In this document: in pieces, positions 31,031 to 42,394 of the stretch
How the letters are laid out: each line of letters opens with the position of its first letter
Position numbering within the stretch: the first letter of the stretch is position 1
Source of the DNA: Lathyrus oleraceus
Taxonomy: Eukaryota > Streptophyta > Magnoliopsida > Fabales > Fabaceae
Reading direction: 5' to 3'
Assembly: GCF_024323335.1 (NCBI RefSeq)
Contig: NC_066582.1
Span: 184,296,973 to 184,360,972 of the forward strand
DNA length: 64,000 bases
Notes under the pieces: generated by a model
Told to the model about the DNA's origin: nothing
Databases searched by the model: none
Seen by the model: only the letters and a program-made list of their open reading frames with translations
Position numbers and translations under genes: made by a program

Positions 31031-31965
31031 TGAAGTTTCACTAGAGGAAAACACACTTGGAGTTACACTTGGAGTTACACTGGGAGATTCACTGGAGAAA
31101 GAAGGAAGAGAAGCAAAACCCTGAGGAAAAGATAGTGAGAGAAAAGCCAACAGAGTTCAGAGCAACCTCCAAACCCTGAAAGGAACTCAACTTGTAAACC
31201 TCACGGGCGCAACTCAATCAAGCTCTCCAATCAGGTTTGCCCTTATATCCATCATCTTTATGCCTTTTATTTGAATGCTCTAAATGTATGAGGTATTATG
31301 GGTGAATTTGATACCTTTTTTGTGAGCCTTTTGTGAATTTTGATGGAATTATTCATATGGTTACATTTTGATTTAGGGGCAACTCTGGGTTACCCTATTT
31401 TGTTTATTCTAACCTGTCTTGTGTTTCCATGGCATTGTTTTCTCTTGATTTCATCCTGCTGCTCTAACCCTTTGTCGAGTTTTGTGAGGGCTCACATGGC
31501 TTTCGCAGAGACACTCGCGTGGTTTCCCACTTTATTTGTGGGATACCCCCTGGAGTTTTATTCTGATTATTCGTGTTGACTGATTTCCTTTGACGGTCCA
31601 GTTGGAGACATTTCAGGGTTTCTTGCCCCTTTAACTGCTATAGCTTCGGATCTTTATCCATGTGGTAATTTTTTCCCTTTCTCATACTTTATCGCTTTCT
31701 TAGCTGGAAGACCTCGATAGGAGGCAATGTTTGAGCCCCTTGGTGGCATTTTACTTTGAGATACATGTTTTGTGTTTTGTATTCATATCCCTGCAGGTAG
31801 CGCGGTTCCTTCGTCAAGGACTGCCTTTTTGCCCTCGAGCATCCCAAACCCTAAAACCCAAAACAACACGTTTACTCCTTCTACTACAGGCGAGTAAGTC
31901 TCCAAAGGTCGAGCATCCGGTAGATTGCGTAGTAACGTTGTTCGTCCAAAACCCAATCCATAACC

Positions 31966-32139
31966 CCGTAGTTAGCCGAACTACGGCTTGCTCTGATTCT
32001 CATTCCAGATGAGATACGTAGGCATAAGACGCGATGTCTTAGTGAGCACACATCCCCCCAACTCATAGGTCAGCCGAGCTACGAAGACTCTGATTCTCAT
32101 ATTCAGATGAGATACGTATGCAGTGGATGCGACATCCAC
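31966..32139 (+). other. Two tandem hairpin modules in the solo LTR
   Basis: Sense strand: CCGTAGTT/AACTACGG loop AGCCG (31966-31986); TCTCAT/ATGAGA (31998-32014); TAAGAC/GTCTTA loop GCGAT (32025-32041); second module TCTCAT/ATGAGA (32095-32112) and GTGGATG/CATCCAC loop CGA (32123-32139). Stems are perfect. Linkers such as TACGTAGGCA and CTCTGATTC are conserved between modules. Confidence 0.65.
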
Positions 32140-32232
32140 GCGAGTCATTTTCATTTAACCCTTTTTTTTTTCTTTTGGTAAACAGCACAAGATAAACTCA
32201 CACCCTTTAGACAAGAACTACAAAAGTGGATC

Positions 32233-32248
32233 CCGTAGAGTACTACGG
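32233..32248 (+). other. AGTA-loop hairpin near the end of the solo LTR
   Basis: CCGTAG-AGTA-CTACGG, followed by GATGCGTAGGGGTGCTAA, which is conserved in the E1 and E2 LTRs. Confidence 0.65.
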
Positions 32249-32459
32249 ATGCGTAGGGGTGCTAATACCTTCCCTTCGCATAACCGACTCCCGAACCCAA
32301 GATTTGGTTGCGAGACCCCGTCTTGTCCTTTCCTTTTTCAGGTTTACTTCGAGCGTTTCCTTTCCCTCCTTTGGGATGAATAACGCACGGTGGCGACTCT
32401 TCTGTCATTCTCTTTCGCCGGTTGTTTTTTTCGCACACTGTATTTTTCAGGTTGCGACA

Positions 32460-32757
32460 ACCCCTATAATAGAAAAGATGATGGAAAATAGACTTAGGTG
32501 ATTTCGGTATGTAAAGAGAATACATGAAGGTTCAGTGACAAGAAAAGTAAATCAAATAGAAAGGAGTTAAACAACTAGAAGAAGATGGAGGCCTAGAAAG
32601 ACCATAAGAGAAGTTATTAAAAAAGATTTTGAGATTAATGATTTGGATAGAAACATAGTTTTGGATAGAAGACTATGGATAAAGTTGATCCATGTAGCCG
32701 AGCTTATTCAGTGGGACAATGCTTGGTTATTGTTGTTGTTTTGTTGTTGTTGTTATT
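32460..32757 (+). pseudogene. RTE-type LINE, 3' end with (TTG)n tail
   Basis: Continues the LINE interrupted at 30829. Readings PIIEKMMENRLR (32463), RVNQIERS-like, RRRWRPRKTIREVIKKDFEINDLDRNIVLDRRLWIKLIHVAELIQWDNAWLL-like up to about 32730, then a TTGTTGTT tail (32728-32757). Plant RTE LINEs are known to end in a TTG microsatellite. Frameshifts show it is dead. Confidence 0.8.
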
Positions 32758-33690
32758 ATAATGATTTCAAAATTAAAAAATACATTAATGATAAAAGTTG
32801 ATTTTTTATTCTCTACAAAAACACTTTCTCAAAAATTGGAGAATTTTATTTCTCATCCTCTCCCTCCAAAACTCTTCCTTTCTCTCCCTTCAAAACTCAC
32901 AAACAGAGTTGGATGTATAATTTACAATTTTGTAGCTATCGTTCCTAAATACTAGGAGTCACACACTAACACTACCAAGAAGTATTACGACAAAAGACCT
33001 AAAAGTATAAACCATGTTTTTTCTTGGATCTGTCGTCCCTATTTTTTTTAATCTTATTACAGTGCTTCTCTGGATGCAGGGGGTTCCTTCAAAATATACT
33101 TTGATGTCTAAATTAGACATTGCACTAGCAGTTAGCATATGAATGAATTGATTATATGTCATACCTAGACTATTATAAAGTGACTAAACTATTATAAACT
33201 ATTATATTTTTTAATTAAGTTGATATCTTTAATCAGGCTTTGAGGACCGTTGATAGATAAGTGATAACTTGTTAGCATGATTGAATCTGAGATAAGTCGG
33301 GAGACCACTTTACTCTCAATATGCTCCATGTAGTTCAAAAATGTATAATTATGTTGATGCTTCTATATACCACACTAATAGACATGTTAGTTTACACTAA
33401 TGACCTTAGGGTGAGATAAGATGTCTTGTCTTCTTGTAATTCCAAGGTGAGAACCTCAGACAATGGCTCTAGGACTCACTATTGAGCATGTTCTATATTC
33501 TGAGGTGTGAACTTTCTTGGTGGATGATGGATGGTTGCATATTTTGGTTTGGGTTGTTTAGGGCATACCATTTCACAAGCCTCTAGACCCTATTTATTTT
33601 AATAGTAAATGGATCTAAAATGTACTAAAATATGAAAAAACTTTAAAAAAATAAAATGTATGAGATGGAAATATCCGAGCTAAGTTTATA
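32758..33690. other. AT-rich stretch, nothing recognised
   Basis: No domain, tandem repeat or terminal repeat was recognised on either strand. Frames are short (under 80 codons) and AT-biased. Confidence 0.4.
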
Positions 33691-34231
33691 AAATGATGTG
33701 GATGCATAGATTGTTGAACAAGTGACTCCAAACACTGAAGAATGGGGTGAATAGTGTGGGTTTAAAAAACGAAATTCAAATAAAAAAACTTTGATAAAAT
33801 TATAGTTTAAAACAAGTTATTAAACACACAAGGAACAAGTAACAAAATAAAGAGTATCAGAGTAGAAAAATATACAACAGAAGTAAACAAATGATTGAAA
33901 TGTAAGAGATAAGGTATAATAAGAATAAGCCCGAGATTTATAGAGGTTCGTCCTAACTATTTGCCCTACTTCTCTCCTCAAGAATAATTTTTTGAGATTT
34001 TTCACTATGTGTGTGAGTTTTTCACATATTTTGCCCACGAACCTCCTTACAAACAAACTAGAGTTTTACAATTTCATATCCTCTAAACCAAACATGAGTC
34101 TTAACAACGGTTACCCTCTAAATCCAACACGAGATTTTACACCAGGAAAATCTCAAAAATAACATATATGTTACACAAGAATAAGCTCAAGAATCAAGCG
34201 AGATTTGACAAATAATCCCGTGAACCCAACA
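33691..34231 (-). other. Probable LTR fragment of another retrotransposon
   Basis: Contains ATTTATAGAGGTTCGTCCTA and repeated short blocks (CGAGATTT, AACATGAG, ACACGAG) similar in style to copia-type LTR sequences that hold a 'CAGTTCGGT'-like motif. Not matched elsewhere in the window, so the assignment is tentative. Confidence 0.3.
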
Positions 34232-34574
34232 ATGCCCTTCCTCTTTCATTTCCTATATTTAATTACTATATTCTTATTATTTTATCTCTAATAACAAAAT
34301 AATTAAATTCACTAAAAATGCTACTACTCATATTATTTTATTTAATAATTAACATAATATTATTTAAATAATAAAATCAAAATATTATTTGAATTAATAA
34401 AATAGTTCTAAGTTATTCTATCTTTCTCTAATTACTCTCCACACCCTACTACAATGTCAATCACCCTCTCTCTCACCCACATTCATTTATCCACCCACAC
34501 GCAATAATCCAATAAATACACAAATAAATATAATTAAATTAAAATAAAATAATTTATTAAAATTGGGGTGTTAT
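34232..34574 (-). repeat. Truncated 3' LTR of E4
   Basis: Matches about 47457-47800, including CTCACCCACATTCATTTATC and the AT-rich end. The expected terminal TG (element sense) is mutated: the plus strand ends TGTTATA instead of TGTTACA. The left part of the LTR is absent. Confidence 0.75.
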
Positions 34575-34639
34575 AACTCACCCTCACTTAAAGATATTTC
34601 GCCCTCGAAAATTACCTTAAGTAAACAGATTCATATACG

Positions 34640-36689
34640 TATCTTTTATCTGGCTCTCAAGCTCCTAAGTCACGTTCCCACCAGCTAGTCCTCCCCAAGC
34701 TACCTTCACTAAGGTAATCTCTTTACCATGCAACTGTTTCACTTTCCGATCCTCTATCCGATTGGGTGATGCCTCAACAGTCAGGTTATCTCTCACCTGT
34801 ACATCATCCACTTGGATCACATGAGACGGATCCAGAATGTATCTCCTCAACTGAGACACGTGAAATACATAATGAAGATTAGCCAGTGACGGTAGCAAAG
34901 CAATTTGATAAGTCACTTCTCTTATCCTCTACATAATCTGGTACAGACCGATGAAACGCGAATTAAGCTTTCGAGACTTCAAATCTTGACCAACACCAGT
35001 CACCAAAGTAACTCTAAGAAACACATGATCGTCCTCTTAGAACTCAAGTGCCTCATCTTATCATTGTAACTCTTCTGGAGACTCTGCAAAGATCTCATCT
35101 TCTCTTGAATCATTTTAATATTCTCTAACGTCTATTGAATAATCTCAGGTCCAATTACAACACTCTCTCCCGATTCATACCAACACAAAGGTGTCCTACA
35201 CCTTCTACCATACAAAACCTTAAACGGTGTCATTCTAATACTCGAAGGCAAACTATTGTTGTAGGTAAAATAAATCAACGGTAAAAATCTATCCCAAACA
35301 CCTCTTTGTTCTAGTACACAAGCTCTCAATAAGTCTTCTAAAGATTGGATAGTTCTCTCCGTCTGACGATCTGTCTACAAATGATAAGTGGAACTCAAAC
35401 ATAACTTTGTACCTAAAGCCTTCTAAAAACTCTCCCAGAATCTCGACGTAAACCTTGAATCTCTGTCAGATATAATACTGGATGGAATACCATGCAGACT
35501 GACGATCCTCTCAATATACATCTCCACTAGTTTTTCCAATGGATAAATAAGTTTCATCGGAAGGAAATGAGTCTATTTAGTCAACTTGTCCATAATAACC
35601 CAAATAGTATTAGAACTATTTGTTTTCCTCGGTAATCCAGATACAAATTCCATTGAAATGTTGTCCCATTTCCACTCAGGAATAGACAACCGTTTCATCA
35701 AACCCAACGACTTCTGATGCTCAACTTTTGAATTCTGGCAAGTCAAACATGCATACACGGATTCAACAAACTCCCTCTTCATTCCAGGCCACCAAAATAT
35801 CTTTCTAAAATATTGATACATCTTCATAGAACCGGGATGAATACTCATACCACTTTGGTGTCCTTCCTCAAGAATACTCTTTTAAGTTAAGGCACGTTAG
35901 GAACACAAATCCTATCTCTAAATCTGATCACACCATTCTCATCGATTCTGAATTCACCGCCTTGGTCTTAGTTGATTATAGCTAATTGATCAGCCAACCT
36001 CAAATCAATTCTCTGACCTTCTTTAATCTCTTCAAGAACACTATTAGTGAGCTTTAGCATACCCAGCTTCACACTCAACGACGTGACTTCGCAACCTAAA
36101 CTCAAATCTCTAAATTCTTAGATCAACTCTAACTCTTTAGCCATTAGTATCGACATATGCAACGTCTTCTTGCTCAACACATTGGCTACGACATTGGTTT
36201 TACCAGGATGGTAATTCAAACCAAAATCACAGTCCTTCAACAACTCAATCCATTTCCTCTGTCTCATATTCAACTCATTTTGATCGAACAAGTACTTCAA
36301 ACTCTTATGATCACTTAACACTTCAAATCTAGAGCAAATAAAATAATGTCTCCAAATCTTAAGTGCCAACACAATGACAACCAACTTTATATCATGTGTA
36401 GGATAATTCTTCTCGTGAACTTTAATTTTCCTTGATGTGTTGTGTCCATTTTTCATCAACACACCTCCTAAAATAATCTTAGAAGCATCACAATACACGA
36501 TGAAAGATTCAGTCAGACACAGAAAAATCAACATTGGAGTCGACGTCAACCTCTTGTTAAGCTCTTGAAAATCTCTTAACACTTAACATCCTAAACATAT
36601 TTCCGACTCTTCTTAGTTATTTGAGTTAACGACAAGGCCAACTTGGAGAAGCCTTCAATCAATCTATAATAATAACCAGCTAGCCCAAG
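34640..36689 (-). pseudogene. E4 pol, RNase H to integrase and C-terminal tail
   Basis: Minus-strand readings in order: FLGLAGYY-like RT end at about 36690; RNase H at 36118-36582 with FIVYCDAS, LSDHKSLKYLFDQ and NVVANVLSKK; integrase HHCC and core at 35573-35848 (MSIHPGSMKMYQYFRKIFWWPGMKREF, CLTCQNSKVEHQ, WDNISMEFVSGLP); YNNSLPSSIRMTPFKVLYGRRCRTPLCWYE at 35132-35329; tail VFHVSQLRRYI...RIEDRKVKQLHGKEITLVKVAW at 34665-34916, the chromovirus tail. Stops fall between these blocks. Confidence 0.85.
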
Positions 36690-36694
36690 AAAAC

Positions 36695-38034
36695 TGAAAT
36701 TCTGGTGTAGTCAGAGTTCAGATGTTCAACTCGAAGTCATGACATCTGATCCAACATTGTTACTAATGCAGCAAGACAGTTATACACATTAAAACCCATT
36801 ACTAATATGCACACATTCACAGATGTCACGACATCTGCTACTATATCACCATAGAAAGGAAGAACACCCAGTTCTGTCCATCTGGTACAAAGACACAGCA
36901 GAGATCAAACATAGCACTTACTTCTATTGAGCCTGCACAGTTATTAGCATGATGTCTCAACATTGATTTGAACATCACCTGTTCCAGCGTTACAGTTGAC
37001 TATACTGTAAAAGACCAATCAGTCTATACTTCAGTATCAGCTGTCAATTATGAATGTCATAACATTCAGTTTGGCATTCAGACAGTAGGCTATGTGCCAG
37101 GTCTGTTATTCCCTTGATAAACGGGATGAAATACATACTGAGTTATAACAGACAGGATTATAACATGCAGAAGGTAAAAACACAAGTAATTGTTAACCCA
37201 GTTCGGTACAACATTACCTACTCTGGGGGCATACCAAGCCAGGAAGAAGATCCACTATCAGCAGTATTAATTCAGAGTTAAACTCCCCCGTTTATAACTC
37301 TTCACTTAATCCCTACCCAATGCAATCTATACCTAGGAACTCCTAGATAGAAACCTCCAGTTTCCATTCCTATCACTACAATTACAATGTAATGCTAAAC
37401 AACTTGAACTTGCTTCACAGCTTCGTTCAAGACCATAACAACTCTTACCTACAGGCTTTGAGTTACAAATAATCTCATGCTTTTGAGAACTGAGAAACAC
37501 CTGGTAACCTTCCCACAGGTTGGGAGGTTTACCTCACACACACCCCTAATTTTACATTATTTGAGGCTTACAAAACCTAGGTTACAATCTGCTATTTATA
37601 ACCTAACCACCCAACTGGATTTGGGCCTTCAGAAATCGCAGCAAACTTCTCCTTTGCTGTTACAAAGCTAGCAGAAAACTTCTGCTACAATCAAGGGCTT
37701 CAATCTTTTAGTTCCTAAAATATCCTAACATATCTCCATATTTAGAAACTGTATATTCACCAAATATTCTGATTGAGTCTTCAAGATCTCCACATAGAAG
37801 TTAGGATATTCACCAAATATCCTAACTAATCCCAGAATATTAAATTAGTTAACACATGCCAGAATTAACTCATTCAGTTTTATACACATGCGCGATGTCA
37901 CAGTCACGATGTCGTGACATCGTACATGACAGGTTGGTCCAGATGTTGAACTTCTTCAACCCAACATATTAAAACAATAAAGGTGATTACATTATTTGTT
38001 TTACAAAATTAATGCCAATCCTAAGGTACTAACA
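36695..38034 (-). repeat. 3' LTR of E3
   Basis: 1340 bp, pairs with 42395-43734. Holds palindromes AGATGTCACGACATCT (36821-36836) and CGATGTCGTGACATCG (37907-37922). Confidence 0.95.
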
Positions 38035-41000
38035 ATCTCCCCCTTTGGAAAATTTTAGCTAAAACAAATAAACATTACACTAGACACCACATCCCAATAT
38101 GGGCCTGCACTTCCTCTTTTTGTCATTTTCATCCCCATTACCAACACCACTTTTGGTGTACATGAGGAAGAAGCTGTACACGGATCAGTTGCATCACAAC
38201 CCTTCCCCTAAACACTAGAGCTTCCTGAAGAATATGTAATGCTGAGTACATAGATAATGTAACTCAGATCACAAGACACAACTGTCCTCTTAACTCAGAT
38301 CACAAGCCACAAGTGATATACCCAGTTAGTGACTTTTGTGCCTGAACCCAACTTCTCCTTGCTACCACATTTTGCTTGCTTCTGGTACATCCTCAGGACA
38401 ATGTTTCTCTCCCCCTTTTTAGCTAAACATTTATAACTGAAACCTTCACAAAACCAAATCCAGGCGCAGTACGCCCAAATCTTAACGAACCCCATGGTTT
38501 AGAGGGAATGGAATGTCGCTCTTGTGAGAAGAGGAGTGCTGATACATCCTTTAAATAGGCCAGACCATGCTTAGGAATTAACGGTAGCAGTAAATACTTG
38601 GTCAAGATCCATAAATATATGCTTAGGAATAAACGGTAGGAGTAAATACTTGGTCAAGATCAATAAATATTTGCTGAGAATCAGTCAGAGAATCACCACC
38701 AATATCCCAGACTATCTTTGAATACCTTTTATAGCTCTTGACTGTTTCTTTCCAGAAACAACAGTTCCAAGACTATGCCATAAATGCTGTCAGACACGTT
38801 GCAACCTTTGTCTTAACATTTGACACTGCTTTTGTCTGCATTCTTCATATATTCTCCCTATCACCATTTCCTAAAGCCACTTTCTCACTTCCAGTGGGTA
38901 CATAGGATATCTTATGTTAAGACATCACATATGACATCTTGTGAATACTCTGTCCTTTTTGTTCACAAGGAAAGCTAACATCAATTAAACAGCTTATCAA
39001 AAGTTTAAACAGCAGCAGAAGCAAAACAATTACTAGCTATGGCTACTAGTAATACACACATGCACAAGGGTACTTCTCCTCCCCCTAAATCTGTGCAACA
39101 AACAACAGAATTATTAGTTATGGATGCAACTAGTAAGACGCACAAATTGTCCAAGGCAATGTCATGACATCCGGTCAAACATTCTTTTGCTCACTCAGCC
39201 TTGACACACCCCACATCATCCCACTAACTAACAAGGTGCCATACCTTGTTATCTGAGAACACGTAGACCACAAGCTTGATGATTACTTGCAGTGCAAAGA
39301 CAGAACTCCCCCTGTCATGAACAACCAACTCTCCTCTTGAAACTTGGAGATCACACATGAACATATCCAACACCCCAAAGTTTGACCTTCACATACTTCC
39401 TGATTCAAAGAGAACCCAGGCCACATGATGAATGGAAAACATAAGACGCATCTTCATGTCTTCAAGAGCACACCCTCTGTTCAACCCTCTTTGCTGAACA
39501 CATCCATACTCTGTGTCAATCTCTCTTCTAACCAGAACAGAAAACCACTTCACCAAATGTTCTAACATAAGTTAGGACATCCTTCACAACATAACTAAAA
39601 CCACCATCTGATAATCTTCAGATATCACTGAGTCACCAGCTTGATCCAAACGAAACCAGACACAAATTGGGACATATACATTCTCATCCCATTACTAGAG
39701 ATAATCTTCCATAGATAGCTCAGAACTCCTACCACAAGCTCCAAGAGATGAATAAAAAGCACCTCCTTTTGTCTTCAACTTACTACTTTTTTCTGCTCAA
39801 AAGTAATTTGTCTCAGGCTTTCCTCAAGAATAATCAGCTGGCATGTGTTGATTATCTTGATTCTTCGAACTCACTTCTGAGATAGACCAAATCCCACTGG
39901 TTGATTACCTCCTTCATGAATCCTCATATGAAAAAGTCAAATGCCACTTTTTGACCTCTCCACGTTTATCAGACTTCTCAAAAGATATTCTGACCTTCCA
40001 AGTGAGACTTGAACTTCAAGCTACATGTTAAAGAAAACTTAGATTCTCTAAGACATGAACATGTATCATCCTCTCCATCCAGCAACTCCAAAGAACTGCA
40101 ATGAGAACGATCTTTTTGAAGTACCCAATCTACAACTCTGTAGACCCTTCTATCTTAAGTTGATGTACCACTTCATCAACTAAGATTCTGATGTTGAACC
40201 AAATGTCACAATGTTTTTTAACATCTAGCTGTTGAATTCAGCTCCTTCTTCTGCCACTTGAAAGAACTTCCTCCCTTCACAGAACCAGAGTTCAACGTTC
40301 TCATAGACTTGATTGTGGAACCAAGTTTGAGTAAACAACCTCCATCCTGCAGGTTTGCAGTTAAGTCATCCAAGCTCACACCTTGATGAATCCCTGCTTC
40401 TTCTCCAAAGACATCAGACACTCTGATGCATGAGTCTTCAGAAGGACCAGTTAGAAACTACCCCTTCAGCTATACCAAGGATTCCACTTCCTAAGGTAAG
40501 GCTGTTTCCATGATGTCAAGAATGCTGCCACTTATTCTCAACTCCACAGTGTGCATTAGCCAATGCACTTCCTTACCTAGATCAGAAGTAAACTGATCCA
40601 AGTAACCACCATCAGGACTCTGATGTTTTCTTCTTCTTGTACACACCAAGGCTGAACTTGTTTCTTGTCAGGAAACCTTTTCAGAGATCATATGCTTTTG
40701 CTTCCACCAAAGTGATAGATCATAAACCGATGTACTATCCTTCATGTGATTCTGCACAGGGTCTTGAAGACGAGATGTTTCAACATCTTTAAAAACATCA
40801 ATTATCTTGAGCTCCAAGGATAATCAATTAAATACTTGTACTTGGCACAAGTAGACATTGATCTTAAATCCTTTCCCAATTTTCCTTTCAGATACTTCCA
40901 CCATAAGAATACTTTGAAAATACTCTTCTTGTGTCAACATCTTTTGCTTGCAAGCACCTTAACAGTTTTGAGAATCTTTCCAAATTAGATTCACCCTTAG

Positions 41001-42394
41001 GAAAGAGAGAGATGAATCCTTCCTTGCAAATGTGACACACAACAACCAGAACCCATGTGACACAGGTCAACAGCCAACCAGACCCTAGGCTGACCACACG
41101 TGAGGAGGTTAACAAACAAAAACTCCCCCTCAAATTAATAATCATGGAAACTCCATACCAATATCCATGCATTGTACACAAATGTCTCAACATGACATAC
41201 ATCATCCCTACCGGTGGCAACTAACTCTATGAGTTATACCTATACATACTTCAATCACACCAATCAGACTCCAGCTGACCATAAGTACTAGTGAAGGAAA
41301 ACAACACCAGTCAATAGTAGATATGCATTGCCAGAGCATACTACCTCAACCAACCTCTGAATCTTCATATTCTCACTCCTTGAAAGAACTGTCACTTCTG
41401 AGCATGGTGTTTGAATAACTAGATTCATGGTCCCAATCCTCTTAAATGAAATAGCAATCAGGTTACCCCTTTATTTACTTCTAACATCCAGGGGACTTGT
41501 CTTCCAACACAACATAGTACTTCAGGGAACAACTATCCAACCCTGATCAATCTATAGGAATAAGACAAACAGCAGAAAGTTGCACACTGTCACATCTCAA
41601 CCAGCTCCACTTCTAGAGATCAGACGTCTAAAAGTGACCTTTTTGAGCACACACACAGTTGACCCTACCCTTGTCAACTTTACACACACAGATGTCTCCT
41701 CTTCCAGGTCAGGAGTAGGTTCCAAACACAAGTATCCCTTTGTTTGACACCTAAAAACATCTGCTCTTCAACAAGTAGTTGCATACTTATTGAGCAACAT
41801 GTTCTAAACTCACATAGAACATTAGTTCCACCTCCTTGGAGCAAACCCTCCTTGAAAGTCTTCAAGGTCTTCATATACACTACCTAAGAGAGTAAAAGAA
41901 TCAGTGATCAGGTGATTCTTACCATCCTGAAGTGAGAACGTCATGATGAGTAGACTTGAGGAGACTCAAGTATCTATGACATCTTCAGTAGATTATGATG
42001 AAATCTTGAATACAGCAGCCTTTCATCCACAAGAGGGGAAACTACATCAGAGTTTGAGTTTTGCCAGGTATTATGCAGCGGAAATCATAATACAACTCAA
42101 CCTATGACCACACACTTCACCAGATCAACCTCCAAGAACATACCAAGTTTGAATATGTTTCAATACAAGCACAGTTGTCCCACACAAAGGCCATTTGCCA
42201 ACCTCTAGAGACAGGTACACACAGTTCCTGTCATGAATAGTCCATCCACCTACCTCAAGGGACCATTCAGGGAAAACACATAACCTTCCACAGGTTCCAA
42301 CATCATTACTAACAAAACTCCTTGCAAGATACCAGAAAGTATCACCTATGGATCTCATCCAGACACAGAACAGGATGCCTGCTCTGATACCAAT
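38035..42394 (-). other. E3 internal region, non-coding
   Basis: 4.36 kb of mixed composition without a long ORF or a recognised protein motif. Minus-strand GGGGGAG motifs occur at the true PPT (38038-38047) and near 38408, 39079, 39307 and 41122. The 110-aa frame at 40888-41220 has no family resemblance I can name and is probably chance. Confidence 0.7.
42378..42392 (-). promoter_or_regulatory. E3 primer binding site (tRNA-iMet)
   Basis: Minus strand TGGTATCAGAGCAGG, 2 nt after the 5' LTR end. Typical of Ty1/copia and chromovirus elements. Confidence 0.9.

Larger units (their letters stand above)
30830..32459 (+). mobile_element. Solo LTR of a Tat/Ogre-type element (1630 bp) inside the RTE LINE
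   Basis: Starts TGTAATACCC and ends GGTTGCGACA, flanked by the 5-bp target duplication ACCCC (30825-30829 and 32460-32464). Excising it rejoins the LINE reading (VGVTP|IIEKMMENRLRWF-like). Its start and end match the E2 LTR in opposite orientation (E2 minus strand starts TGTAATACCCC, ends GTTGCGACA). It has poly-A tracts at 30868-30920 and a TATA at 31022. Hairpin modules lie at 31966-32139. No internal region is left, so LTR-LTR recombination is inferred. No gene inside; the small frames are shadows. Confidence 0.93.

Noticed and set aside
40888..41220. 110-codon frame in E3
   Set aside because: No recognised family, no neighbours in frame, and typical chance length for this composition.
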